Of a stretch of 64,000 nt of DNA, positions 11,405 to 23,348 are shown piece by piece (positions within the stretch are counted from its first letter, which is position 1; the number at the start of each line of letters is the position of its first letter). The position numbers and the translations under genes are program-made. The DNA comes from Juglans regia (taxonomy: Eukaryota > Streptophyta > Magnoliopsida > Fagales > Juglandaceae), in NCBI RefSeq assembly GCF_001411555.2, contig NC_049916.1, positions 9,249,295 to 9,313,294 of the forward strand, in the 5' to 3' direction. Under the pieces are notes generated by a model that was not told where the DNA came from, searched no databases, and worked only from the letters and a program-made list of their open reading frames with translations.

Positions 11405-12268
11405 TGAGAAGCTCGCATCGATTGTCGCCTCTGGAACGTTTGATGATATCTGCAGCTTGCATTTCTCTTAGACCTTGTTGTGTGTGCATGTGAATAGGAA
11501 GGGAAGAACTTAACTCAACTACTTAATATTTACTTTTATTGGCTAATCTTTCATCAGATGTAAAAATACCTAAGTTGATGATGAGACTCAAAAGTTGATC
11601 GTTTTGTTGTATATGTCGTTGGTGTTAAGCTTCTCTTGGTGTATGGTGACTAAAAGAAGTGGTTTTGAAGTCATCATTTCCTTTGAAGATTATGGGTTAA
11701 AGCACATCTCTTCAGATACTTCATCCCAGCTATAGTAGAAGCATTGAGGTTCAGGCGTGTTTTATTTTTTATTTTTATTAATGCAAAGCCAACAATTGAC
11801 AGTATTACGAGCAATCATGCACTAAGTTGGCCATACGGTGTTGTTTGAGCTACGATTGGTATGAGTTTGGAAAAATCAATTCCAACCAATTTCCATCGAA
11901 TTTGAATTACTTAAATTGGGCAATAAAGGAGAAATGTGTCAATTTTGGACCGACTTCCATTTAATCTCAATCTTCTTAGGACACTTTTTACCATATCCTA
12001 GGCATGTTCTCATTCAATTACATATACACACACCAAATCGATACCATTTGGATTCGTTTTTATTCCCAATAAATACAAAACCATATCAATTAATCTCATT
12101 TTCTTGGAGTTTTGTATTTACATTCAGCTGGCATCACTTCTGGGTTTACAATATTACTAAACATTTTTCGGCATTCAAATGATCAGTAGTGTTTTGAGAG
12201 AGATACAGAAACAAGTTTGCGAGACTTGGGACTGGGAGTAACTCTTATCTCTACTTAAAAAGCTGGCA
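11405..12268. other. Convergent intergenic region between RDR1 and SABATH gene 1
   Basis: This holds the 3' flanks of two convergent genes. It is AT-rich and no gene is recognised. It should contain both transcripts' polyadenylation sites; I do not assign them. Confidence 0.6.
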
Positions 12269-13829
12269 TTAGATGCGTTTTAAAACAATAGAAAGCTGAG
12301 TTCCTGCCTGGAATTGGGACTCCAACAGGTCGGAAACCTCGTCAATTTTCTTAGAGAATCGATAGAACAAATCATCAACAATCTCAGCTCCAAAATGTTT
12401 ACTGATCATACCCTCCAGGCCAGCTCTTCTTTGCATCATGCATGACTGCCCACTAATTGGGGCATCAATTCCTGATCGAGGGTTTTGTATCTTCATTTTC
12501 TCAATTCTAAAACACCCATTTCTTTCCACAATCTCTTTCATTTCCTTGGGCGAGGTAATATAGAAAGGCAAGTTGAACAAGTCCACCTGTTCTTCACTTA
12601 TTAATCCCTGCAAAAAGATTTAGCCATTTTGGCCTTTCACGCATGCATGAATTGAAATTTGTTCATGAAACAATGTAGAACTAGGAGAGACGAGAGAACA
12701 TTCAACCTCTACCAAACGGGTCATCATGTATCAGCTTTCATTTTAGAAATTTAATTTGCCAGATTACTCATATGCTGACTTTTAGTGAAGTTCAGCAAAA
12801 CTAGTTTTAAGGAACTTCCTCTTAGAAAGCCTTGCAATGAAAAAGGTTATATGTGTGTGTGTGTGTGATCGTTGACATACCTCCTTTGCCATATCCATGA
12901 GGCTGGACCCCAGGCAATCAGACATCAATCCGTGTGCACTGGATTGGCCCACATTTGGGATAGCTGGCATGATAAGCACCATTATTCCATCCACAGCAAG
13001 CTCTTTAGCTCTAGCATCAAAAAAGGTTGCCATATCCTCTGCAAATTGGGCTGCATAAGCATGAGCTACTTCATCTTGGGCACAAGTATAGCTAATCCTC
13101 CCCTTGTTCCATGCCGGAGAGTTCTTGTTTAGCAACTCTTTTGGCACCTCAGAGAGCAATTGGAGTGCGTAAAAGGAATGAACAAAGTGAAGAGAGGATT
13201 CGGGGAATAACCGGCCGTGGAAAGACCCCGGCACTCCGGCCGCAAAATATGGCCTTTCAGGTGGAAGAGTAGTAAAGAGGGTATTGAAATTGTTGGATGG
13301 AATGTCATTGAAAAACACCTGGAACTCTGGTGTATGAGAAGTAAGACCTTGAGATTGGTACTTGTGCTGCACAGCATCTATTATATTTTGCATGACATGG
13401 AAAGTGTTTGGTCCAGCTGAACATCCTAAATCTGCTATACGAAATGTGCTTTTTGAAGTAAAGGAAAACTTCTTTACATCAAGCTTCTCTGCAATTGCAT
13501 CATCGATCATTACCTTTGCGACATTCATAGATTCTTTCTGAGCTTCTTTCTGCAATACAAGTTGAGTATGTGAATATTGTCTCCTTCTCACACAATCATT
13601 ATTAGCATCTTTATGGCCATAGCCATTACTCGCAGGGTCAAGGCTATTATTCTGAAAATTTATTCAACTTGAAAGTTGGACAAATGTAGTCAACATAATA
13701 AGTTTAATTGATTGCTTGATGACATTTATAAAGTTTGGCTAATGTAATGAAGGTGATAGAAAATCAAAGTGGCAGCCAAATGAACAGAAACATCAAGGCC
13801 ATGAAGATTGAGAGCATATGCTTGGGTAT

Positions 13830-13860
<31 letters not shown>

Positions 13861-15637
13861 TTGCAGAAGAGTACTCGAATCTCCAGCAGAGTAAGACACG
13901 GGGACTGTTGACCAAATTTTCTAGACTTTTAGGGATGGCCTTTACATTCTGTCACATATATATAGCGATTGCCAAGTAGTCGAAACAATTGATTTGGTCT
14001 AATATATATAGTAAAATTTTACTTATCATCCTTACACCACACACTAACATATAATTTGTCAGTTTTACTATTTTATTTTATTTTTGAAGTACACACATGA
14101 TATTGATTTGTAAACATGTGTGTTTAAATAGAAGAATAGAAATGACAAATCACATGTCAGTGTGTGGTATAAGAATGATGAGTAGTATTTCTTATATATA
14201 TTGCCAATATTGGTAAAATTATTTGTACATGCGTACATAAATTTATTTTAGAGAATGTTTATTACAGTTGACTTTTGGGGTATATTGTCAACAATCTGGA
14301 TATTAAAGAAAAATTAAATTTTGATATGAAATGTGATCTAAACTTCATAGATTTTTTTGCACTTTCCACTAAAAAGAGAGAAAAAAAAAAATTATCCATC
14401 ATATACATCTTAATCACACACATACAAACTCGCATATAGTTTGTATGTGTGATTAAGATGTATTTGATGCATAAACCTTTTTTTTAGTGTAAAGAACGAA
14501 ACAATATATGAAGTTTAATTAGATCACATTGCATATCAAAATTTAATTTTCTTTAATAATCAAGACATGCATAGAATATGAAATTCAAGTAAACATGCAT
14601 AGATATATAATAATGCCAAAATCAGAGTGGAAAAAATGAATAATTCCAAAAGATTTGCAAGTAAAATGTCTAAGATCTTGTTTGGGAAGTGAGATGAGAT
14701 GAAAATTTTGTGCATAATAGTGAAATGGTTTGAGTTAAGATGTTTTATTGGGTTTAGGAAATGATCAGAGATAAAAAGTTGAATAAAAATATTAAAAAAG
14801 TAAACTATTGTTAGAATATAATTTTTTAATATTAATTTTATTTTAAAATTTGAAAAGGAAAGTATTGTTTTTTGTGTATTGTTTGTAAGTTTGGAAAAAT
14901 TGCAATGATTAAATGAAAAATTTAAAAATTTAAAGTTGAAAAGTATTTTGTATTTGAATGATGTTTGAGAAGGAAATTATGAAAAGTTTTGATATCATTT
15001 CATTTCTCAAACAAGCCCTTAACCTTATCTTGTGGCCTCTTAAGACTGTTCCTTGAACATTATCAGCATTAATTTGTACCATGCATGCATGATTCTGTTC
15101 TTAAGTAGTATTACCAAAACATTCTTATGCAACAGTATCTCTAGTTGATAGGATTATTAAGGGACTATTAATTCTGCCTAAAATATTTATATGAACAGTA
15201 GTAAATATTGTAAGATCTACTACTTTACGTGCATATAGCTATTTCATTTAGGCTTTGTTTGATTTTAAGAAACTTCTTAACTCATAGCATTTCATCTCAT
15301 TTAATCATTATAATTTTTTTAAACTTCTATATGAAATAAAATAAATAATTCAACTTTTTCAAATTTTAAAATAAAAATAATATTAAAAAAATATATTTTA
15401 ACAATATTTTAAAAAAAATTTCCCAGAAACCTTTGTAACGATCGTATAAGAACTCAAAGCAATATGTGATGCACTAACGAAGAAAATGCATGCATGCATG
15501 CTTAAATGGGGGGTACTAGAAGTACTTGAAGAAGATGAAACCTTGAAATCTGAGCTTTTGGCGTTAATGTAGGCAGCGTCTCCGGTATTCATTGGATAAG
15601 ATTCCGGCACTGATCTAATTTCTGTGCTACTGCTCAT
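12269..15637 (-). CDS. SABATH-family SAM-dependent carboxyl methyltransferase, gene 1 (complete, 367 aa)
   Basis: SABATH enzymes transfer a methyl group from S-adenosylmethionine to carboxyl groups of small acids (salicylate, jasmonate, IAA, loganate, farnesoate). Three exons on the minus strand, 15637-15542, 13549-12881 and 12607-12269, join in phase 0 at GT-AG sites and give 32+223+112 residues, the family length. The SAM-binding motif IADLGCSAGPNT lies at about residues 70-81, with FQVFFNDIPSNNFN, GVPGSFHGRLFP and the C-terminal GLISEEQVDLFNLPFY block following. Two residues differ from the family: where salicylate methyltransferase has Gln25 this has Lys32 (last codon of exon 1), and where it has Trp151 this has Leu163 (TTG, 13157-13159). 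Intron 1 (1,992 bp) holds MITEs. The closest type from memory is the At5g38100/loganate-methyltransferase group; the substrate is unknown. Confidence 0.9.
13836..13860. repeat. Poly-A run of 25 in intron 1 of SABATH gene 1
   Basis: Twenty-five consecutive A residues on the plus strand. It could be the tail of a small retroposed sequence, but no parent is recognised upstream. Confidence 0.8.
14296..14564. mobile_element. Foldback MITE with near-perfect long inverted repeat
   Basis: The left arm 14296-14430 and right arm 14438-14564 are inverted copies with a 7-nt loop (CGCATAT). The inner 27 or so bases on each side pair perfectly around ACAAACT/AGTTTGT, and outer parts (AAATTAAATTTTGATATG against its complement) pair with few mismatches. 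It lies within intron 1 of SABATH gene 1, so a transcript of that gene would contain a hairpin of roughly 130 bp. Confidence 0.85.
14674..15019. mobile_element. Tourist-like (PIF/Harbinger) MITE, 346 bp
   Basis: The ends are GATCTTGTTTGGGAA on the left and, on the right, the complement of AGGGCTTGTTTGAGAA, flanked by TAA on both sides (14671-14673 and 15020-15022). A 3-bp TAA duplication with GGSCTTGTTTG-type ends is the PIF/Harbinger pattern. The body is AT-rich and non-coding. I recognise its type from memory as frequent in Fagales genomes. Confidence 0.75.
15252..15415. mobile_element. Truncated Tourist-like MITE fragment
   Basis: The stretch begins GGCTTTGTTTGATTTTAAG and continues with words shared with the bodies at 14674 and 37460 (AATTCAACTTTTTCAAATTTTAAAA). 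No second end is found; it stops near the exon 1 donor side of SABATH gene 1. Confidence 0.5.
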
Positions 15638-15734
15638 CTCTTCCGATCGCCTACTCTTTCTTTCCCTATGAGATTCTCTGGTACTTAATTGCTAATTTTC
15701 CAGTTTTTTTGCATGCCCGTGAGAGCAATATTTT

Positions 15735-15799
15735 GCCCTTTTTATTTTCTTGAAATTCAAAGGGTCAAAAAAAGTAGGTACTTTGGCACAACGCACGTG
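15735..15799 (-). promoter_or_regulatory. Putative promoter elements of SABATH gene 1: AT box, W-box core, G-box
   Basis: Upstream of the minus-strand ATG at 15637 there is a TATA-like AAATAAAAAG (about 15738-15747), a W-box core TTGACC (complement of 15762-15767) and a perfect G-box CACGTG (15794-15799). W-boxes bind WRKY factors and G-boxes bind bZIP/bHLH factors in plants. Short motifs occur by chance, so function is inferred. Confidence 0.35.
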
Positions 15800-17094
15800 G
15801 GATGACTATTTTGTTTGCTCTTACCTTCTTCAAATTTGCCCGCTGCTTTGATATTATTAAATAAATAATTCTACGTATAATCGTGAAGTACGTAAATATC
15901 GTATAATTATTTTGAAAAGAAGATTATTATAATCATAAAGAGATTACATAAAAGTAATCATACAAACTGACATGATTTTATGTGATCCGTTAGATCTACT
16001 TTACAATAAAAATAACTTTATAGTCTGACGAATCACGTGAAGCCACATCAGTCTGTGAAATTACTTTTGTGTAATTCATTTGTGAGTAAAGTATTTCTTT
16101 TTTGAAAAAGAGTAAGGTCTATTATTAAAAAATTAATTTTTTTTTTCATATGAGTCTCATGTTTTATTCATTTTTTTTTAAAACGATTACGCGACAGTTA
16201 TACAATTCACGATTGTAAATATTTTTTCTCTTATTAAATATTATAAAAAAAATTTATTTGTAATCTTATAGAAAATTATGTGTACAATCTTATTAATAAA
16301 TGAGCATAAAATGAGAAAAATATCATTTTAAAATGCATGCACGGGGCTAATTCCGTGTCTGCCCTGCTTGCATGCACGCACGCACCTACTTTCATTTGAA
16401 GACACCAAGGAAAGTTAAAATGCATTTTGATGAAGAGATGACTTTCAATTTTAATTAATACAAAGGAAATATAATGTCATCTTTGTAAAGCCATAATTAG
16501 TTGGCAACATCGATGAATCAATTCATAACACGACATGTCAGTCTGGTCAAATGGGGAATCGGTACTCTAATTTCAACCCACATTTCACACCCATTGGTAA
16601 TGTTTCCCTTTATTTGATGTTTGTTTTTAATTTCTGATTGTCTTTTCTTCCACCTCCCCACATTTATTGTTTTTTTTTAAATATATTTGTACCTATATTT
16701 TCTCTCTCTTTTTGGTCTTCAATTTCTCTCTTTGTACTTGCTCAATGTTAAACTATATTTGTAGAATAGGTAGAAAAAGAAATACTTTAATCATAAATAG
16801 ATTATATCAAATATTTTTTAATTTTAAATGTTTAATTTTTTCATCTAATCATTATAATTTTTTCAAAATTTTAAATAAAATATAAAAAAAATCAACTTTT
16901 CAAATTTCAAAATAAAAATTATATTCAAACAATTTTTTAACTTTATAATATTTTTATTTAATTTTTTCTCTCTCATTTCCTAAAATTCAATAAAACATCT
17001 TAATTCAAAATATTTCATTATTGTTCACAAATTGTTTTACTACTATTTACATATATTTTTAGTATCCACAGAGGCCCTAAAACTCCTCACAACG
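15800..17094. other. Gene-free AT-rich region with Tourist-like MITE remnant
   Basis: No gene is seen. At about 16840-17078 the sequence repeats the body words of the Tourist-like MITE in the complementary orientation, ending GAGGCCC before TAA; its other end is not found. The rest is AT-rich intergenic DNA. Confidence 0.5.
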
Positions 17095-17097
17095 ATA

Positions 17098-20000
17098 CAA
17101 TACAAGAGATTGCATTTTTTGGGAAGAAAATCTTTGTCCAAAAATGTAATTTTTGTCCTAAAAAATTTTTGGAGACTAGAAATTTTCATCTCTATTTTGT
17201 CTTAAAATTTTTTTGGCATCCCTAAAAAGCTATTTTAGGGGCAAAATGTGACTGACTCGTTCAAAGGCATTCGAACGAAATTTTTGACGAAACGGTTTCA
17301 TTCCAAAATACTATTCAAATTGAATATATTCGGTTCGAACAAATGGGTTGGTAATTTAATTAAATGACAAGAATTTGATTTCTTTTGTATGAATGAAAAA
17401 AATGTTCGAACGCTTTCTCATTGTTTGAAAATCTTGGTTTGTGTTCAAATATAAATAATCCGATCGAACGTTTTTGAAAAAGTTCTAATGAAAATGTGTA
17501 TTTGAACGGTTTATTGTCCATTCGAATAATGATGGGTTTTGTTAAAAAATAATGGTATGCGTTCGAATGCTCACACATGCAGAGTGTTCGAACGTAGTAG
17601 TAATCTATTCGAACCGGAGTGATGATTTCATTTTCATTCAAATGGTTTTTGTGTTGGTTGTTCGAATGGCGACAATAATTGTGTTTGAATGTTAATAATT
17701 AATATTGATTATTATTCGAATTGAAGATTCTTCATTCGAACGGTAATCAATGATACAGTAAATGAAAAATTTGAAATAACAAAACTACATTTAGAAATTT
17801 ATAATTAAAAAATCACAATTGTTCAAATGTTGCATTAAAACATGTTCTAAACTTAGTGCAATAAGTCAAAAGACATAAAAAGTAGAGAAAATAAATTCTA
17901 AGTTAGTGATGGCATAAAGTTATGGGACATCATTAACTACATTTGTTAAAACTTTTTTTGGGATTAAATTTCCATTTCCCTAGGTCTATTTGTTGTTGTC
18001 CTCTTAGTCATCCTACATATCCATTGATCTTCCAACCCACATTGCTTGGACTTCAATTATTCAATCTTGAGCCTTGCTTATTCAAAGTCTCGACATTTGT
18101 TATTCTATCTACTTTGAGAAGAGGATGAGGTTGAGGAGGAAGGTTTCACACAATGTCGTAAACCCCTCAAATATCCCCAATGGGGTCCAATAATTTGAGA
18201 AAAAAACCCTCAACATTGTTAACGGAGGATTCAACAGACTCAATATTTTGTCGAAGTGAAACCATCTTCTTTTACAAAAAGTAGAAAAGAAAACTCATCA
18301 AAGGTAGTATAAATAACATAAATATTATTAGGCAATAAAAATAAATTAAAATAACATAATTCCTTCTGCTTCAAAATTGGTCCAAAAACCATCGCTACAT
18401 GTTTGCGATTTAACATACAATTGAGTTAGATTATAGTTAGTATGACTATCTTGTTCCTGTATGTTATAACTTTAATAACAAACTTTGATATGTTAATATT
18501 TAAAGGGAACTAGTATAACGTTACAAATTTCTTTGATAGTTGATGAAGCGATCTAGAACCTGCATGATGATGTATTGTTATATTTGCTCTATTTGCTTTG
18601 TTGACGATACTCCATTGCTGCAAGAAGAGAAATAACGTTATTACTATATTTGTTTCATGCATCTAACATATAACATAATGAAAGATAGTAAAGAAATTAC
18701 ATGGTATGCTGGATCTTCAAGCACATCACAAAGTTTCTCACATTCTTTTGGGTGCATGTTTTGGAATGGGTTCTAACTTCTAACGCGCCGCTGCTACACT
18801 ATTAAATTTTTTATTGTGTGCATGTCATCTACCTTTATACCTATAGAAAGCGTTATTCATTAGCTCATCAGATATGGGTTGATAACGACTCCTTTAGTTT
18901 GATATTCGAGGAGTCGGTATTAGTATCTCAGCAGACAGTATAGATGAACTTCTTAGCATCCCCCGTGAGGCGCTGCATTGCCACTGATTTTAGGGACAAA
19001 TGGTGGTGATGATACCGAGGATGAGGCTCTAGCATATGATGAGGTTCGTCGGTTGATGATAGATGATTCAGATCCTCCATATAATGACAACAAGGTTATC
19101 AAACATGTTGATTGTCGATCCTTCTATCACATTCTAAATTTGATTGTCTCACATCATATCTATCCAAAGAAGCACAAGACAGATTTCGACAACGAACGAG
19201 CTCGACTAATATTATGAATAGCATGAGAAGAGCCGGTTGATCTGCATCTATACTTCCACATCCACATCCGATATGAGTCACAATATTTGACTGAAGGTAG
19301 TTGCAGTGGCATGTAGTGGAACTAGGAGTGATTCAGCTCGTACGGATGTCGATGTAGATACAGAGGCTGTAGGGACAACTACCAAGGAGATGCGATCTTT
19401 GTTCAAGTATCATCACACACTCTTGATCCAAAACGTGGAGAGGATTGTGGAGAGGATTATTGTGCCCATCATGGTTTGACTACAAGAGATTGAGGGACGC
19501 ATTACTACGATACAAAAGGACCTTGATAATTTGATAATCTCACACAATAATTTTATTTTTTATCGAATTTTTGTTTTGTATCAAACATTGTCACTTTAAT
19601 TTCGATAGTTTTTAATTTTTATATATAGCTAGCTTATTTGTTATCAAAATTAAGTTTTATTTTTTTATTTTATTTTCTTACCATTTGGAAATGTAAAAAA
19701 TGAGTTTCCTTGGAAAGAAAAAAATTTTTATTTGCAAATTTTTATTTACTATAAAAAAACTATTAATTTATTTTTCAATTAATTATATTAAGTTTTTGGG
19801 ACGACATATGTGATATATTTTAATTTACCATATATAATGAGTCTGTATAGGTAAATTTTATATCTTTTAAAAATAAAATTCAATAGACTCAAATAATAAT
19901 TATTTTTAAAATCTTTTAATGCCTTTCAATAAATTTCTATAACCAAAGTAATTTGAATTTTGTACATCACTGTTTGAACCATCTAAGCTTTTGAGCTGTT

Positions 20001-20485
20001 TATAAAACCGTTCAAACGTAAAGTTATTGTTCGAACGCGATATCAAACACCCCTGCCAGATTTATATATAATTTTTCACAAAAAAATCGTTTGAATATTT
20101 ACCTCAATATTGGAATAGAAAATCTCATATCGTAAAACAATCTCAAACTCAGTTCGAAAGGGAAACTTAAGTTCGAATGATGTCTAACCCTCCCCCACCA
20201 CAATTGTATAAATTTTTCTGCCACTAAGACTATTCAAACTTTTATGATAACATTTGAATGTAAGGTTCCGTACCGTTTGAACCGATTACAATATGTTCGA
20301 ACGGTTCTCTTTTGGATGTTATATCTTGTCTAAGAAACTATAGTTCGAATAGATATTTATCTGTTCAAGCACATAAAAAACTTTTTCTATGTTTTGGGAC
20401 GAATTAATCTCAAATAACTACTTTTAGGGACGAAATTTAATTCGTCCCTAAAAGTTGTTCTCTAAAAATCAAATTTCTTGTTGCA
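17098..20485. mobile_element. Non-autonomous CACTA element, 3.4 kb, with TTCGAACG subterminal repeats
   Basis: The ends are CAATACAAGAGATT at 17098 and, on the other side, the complement of TGCAACAAGAAATT at 20485. ACAAG sits at the same offset in both, and ATA flanks both sides (3-bp duplication, typical of CACTA). The left 700 bp and right 500 bp are crowded with copies of the palindromic word CGTTCGAACG and one-base variants, the layout of transposase-binding subterminal repeats. The middle has short open frames (18978-19217 and about 19300-19500) that I do not recognise. No TNP2 or TNPA domain is seen. Confidence 0.75.
20420..20455. repeat. Perfect 15-bp inverted repeat near the CACTA end
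   Basis: ACTTTTAGGGACGAA (20420-20434) faces its exact complement (20441-20455) across ATTTAA. The sister element at 45.3-46.7 kb has the same structure with GAGACGAA in the arms (46669-46696). Confidence 0.85.
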
Positions 20486-20626
20486 ATAACATCATGTTTA
20501 TTTTTTTCAAGACAATACTAGATTTAATATGTGATGTTATATTCTATAAAAATGAACATTTTCTATCAAAATGAGTCAATTTCCACCACAAATAACTAAT
20601 AATAAATACTCTTTTTTCTTGTAGTG
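20486..20626. mobile_element. Orphan CACTA terminus (ends TTCTTGTAGTG)
   Basis: The stretch ends in a canonical CACTA right terminus, TTTTTTCTTGTAGTG at 20612-20626. Just inside it lies CCACCACAAATAAC, related to the inner part of the mini-element at 37974. No matching CACTACAAG start is found to the left, so the partner end was lost, perhaps when the 17098-20485 element inserted. Confidence 0.5.
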
Positions 20627-20670
20627 GTGACACCCTAGGTCTTGAGCTAGCAAGAGCACTCAGCACAAGT

Positions 20671-23255
20671 TGTAACACCCCCTTCCTGTAGGTTAGGAGT
20701 GTCACGTATTTTTCATAAAAATAAACTCGACAAGAGATCTCATATTTCATAAATGAAATTAGAAATTTATTTTGTAGAAAAATATCTAATAAAATGTCTT
20801 CCAAAAACATCAAATAAATAAACTGAATAACTTCATGTCATAAAAACAATTTTATTTTAGAAAGTCTGAAACTAAAATTAACTGCTCCTTCTATTCTTGG
20901 CATGCTTGCTAGTATTTATTATCCTCGCCTGAGTAGTTAAAAACATGAAAAAAAAACTAAAATGAATCGAAGATTCAGTAAGAAATCCATCACAACTTAA
21001 ACATAATAAACATAAGGTTTTCATAAATACTTTCATGCTGAGAGTTTAAATTCATGACTGTTCATACTGATGCTTATGCTATGTATGACTGATTTAACTA
21101 AATTAACTGATTGATCTGATTTAACTGATTTATCTGATTGGCCAACACACTTAACCCTGTGTGAGAGTTTGTGCACTGGCCCCACGTCCCGCAGCCGCAA
21201 GGGGAGCCGCTGATAGTATTCTAGCATATTATGGTGGACCATGCTTGAGCCCGTGACTTGCACATCCACCCTGAAACTGAACTGCATTGATACCATGCAT
21301 CTGAATGGTCATCTAATTAACTGATTTTATCTTATATTGTACTTGAACTTAAGATAGCTTATGTGTCTTATACACATGAGATGCATGACATGATACACAC
21401 ATATTTATAAATTTCTGAATTTGAACATGATGCGACATGATATGATCGTATGCTATGCTGGATGACATATTTGCATATGACATGAGTGGTTCATAAATAA
21501 TAACTGTCAATGAACTGGCTTGAATACTTACTTATATATAAGCTGAACTGTGATGATCCTAATTTATGATCAAATTACTTACTTTACTGCGATTCTTCTT
21601 GAATATCACTTTGTAACTCGACACCTATACGCAATAATAACTATTACTAAATCTTTTTGGAAATAATATTTACTTTTATCCTACTAAATCAAATTCACAA
21701 TCTAAAAGATAGTCAAATAAATCTTTTATTTAACACCATAATCAATAAATCTTGGTATTTAAATTACTAAAATACTAATGATATATTATAATTTAGTAAA
21801 ATACTTGAGCTATTTTAAAATAAGTCATAAAACTTCAATTCTTAAACTAATTTTCATTTCTTAACATAATTATTAAATCTTATAAGAAACCTTATAAATA
21901 CTAATATTGTTTAAATATTCTTAACATAATAATTTTATTAAATTCTACTAAATAGACAAAGGAATATTAACAAAATATTAGGCTCAATAACATACTTTAA
22001 AATATATTTCAAATTCTTTAAACACTTCCTTATAAAAATAGTCTTTGACTAATATATTTATTTAATTAAAAACTGACCTTTAAAATATTAAGTCCAATAA
22101 AATTACTAAAACTGTTGTTGAATAAAATAAGATTAAGCCCAATTTAAAATACAAGTCCATTTAAACATCATTAGAATCTGTAAAAGTTGAAACATGACTC
22201 ATAATAATTATAAAACACAAGTTCATCTAAATAAGCCCAGTACACGCACATAAGGCCTAGGGCCCAACGGCCATTAAGACTAAGGATTCTTTTGGGAAAA
22301 AAAACATACGGCCAAAAATAGAGAGCTTGTGAGAGAGGGAGAAGTTCTGCGATGGACTCACCGAGAGAGGAACTGACTAGCGGAGGCTCTGGGTGGCTTT
22401 CAGGGGTCACGGCGGCACGACTGGTTGGGGTCCTCTAGGCAGGGAGGTGCGACGCCGAGAGAGAAAATGAGAGTTAGAGAGGGAGAATTTTGTTAAACAA
22501 AAAACAACTAAAAAATAACCGAAAACAACCAAGAGGGAGAGGAGGCTGGCTGCGATCGAGGGCTAACCGGAAGGGAGTGGGTGTGACAGAAAAAGGTGGC
22601 CGCCAAACTCTGTGTCGTCGGAGAGGTGGTCTGGCATCTCTTGAGGTGGCGAACGTGGAGGAGGGGCGACGACTCTGTTTCGGACGTGGAAAACAGAGGT
22701 TCACGGAAAAATGGTTTCGTGAAGAAGGTGGATCTGAGGCTTACTGTGTTTGGGGGACTCTTGGCCTTGCACGGTGGTTGAGAGTGGGGGAAAGCTCATG
22801 GTGTGGAGGAGTTCAGCAGTAGGGTGCTCACGACTTCGAGTTTCTCTTCTCGTATAAGGGGTAAGCAAAATTTATAAATGTAGAAGATAGAGAAAAAAAT
22901 AAAAGGAAACCTACAGGAGTAGAGACGTACATGTGCATGAGAGTGGAGACGTGCGGAGTGGAGAAATTGCTCATCAACAGAGTCGGTTTCCACTAGAATG
23001 TTGACTACTAATACTGAGAAACGTACTGGTTTGGAGGTTTATAGTGTTAAGTTCAGAGGTTAAAATCAAGAGATGAGGTTCGGTGGAGATAGGAGAAACT
23101 AATAATTGAATTCAAACTAAAATTCGTAAAATCTAATAAAATCTAGTAATAGTTATTAGAATTAAAAAAAATAACACAAAACTCTAGAAATTTCAAACAA
23201 GAAAAATTATAATAGAAATTATTAAAATAATCAATATGAAATCTGATATAATAAT

Positions 23256-23297
<42 letters not shown>

Positions 23298-23348
23298 TTA
23301 ACTAGGAGATTTACATATATACCCTAAAACCATGACTAGTATGTTACA
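20671..23348. mobile_element. Solo-LTR-like or LARD-type retroelement, copy B (2.7 kb)
   Basis: The element starts TGTAACACCCCC at 20671 and ends TATGTTACA at 23348. It is flanked by a perfect 5-bp duplication CAAGT (20666-20670 and 23349-23353). It has TG...CA termini, no coding domain, ATGCTATG-type low-complexity sequence near 21.4 kb and a GC-rich part at about 22.3-22.85 kb. It is inverted relative to copy A at 260-3135: the start of B matches the complement of the right end of A (TGTAACACC then TTCC and TAGG). Open frames at 22.17-22.99 kb are overlapping frames of the GC-rich leader and not genes. A solo LTR of a large LTR retrotransposon is the likeliest reading. Confidence 0.75.
23261..23295. 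repeat. (AAT)n microsatellite
   Basis: About 12 trinucleotide units lie close to the right end of copy B of the solo-LTR family. Confidence 0.9.

Noticed and set aside
22171..22993. Overlapping frames in the GC-rich part of solo LTR B
   Set aside because: Frames on both strands overlap, none has a domain, and the region is non-coding leader-like sequence in both copies of the family.
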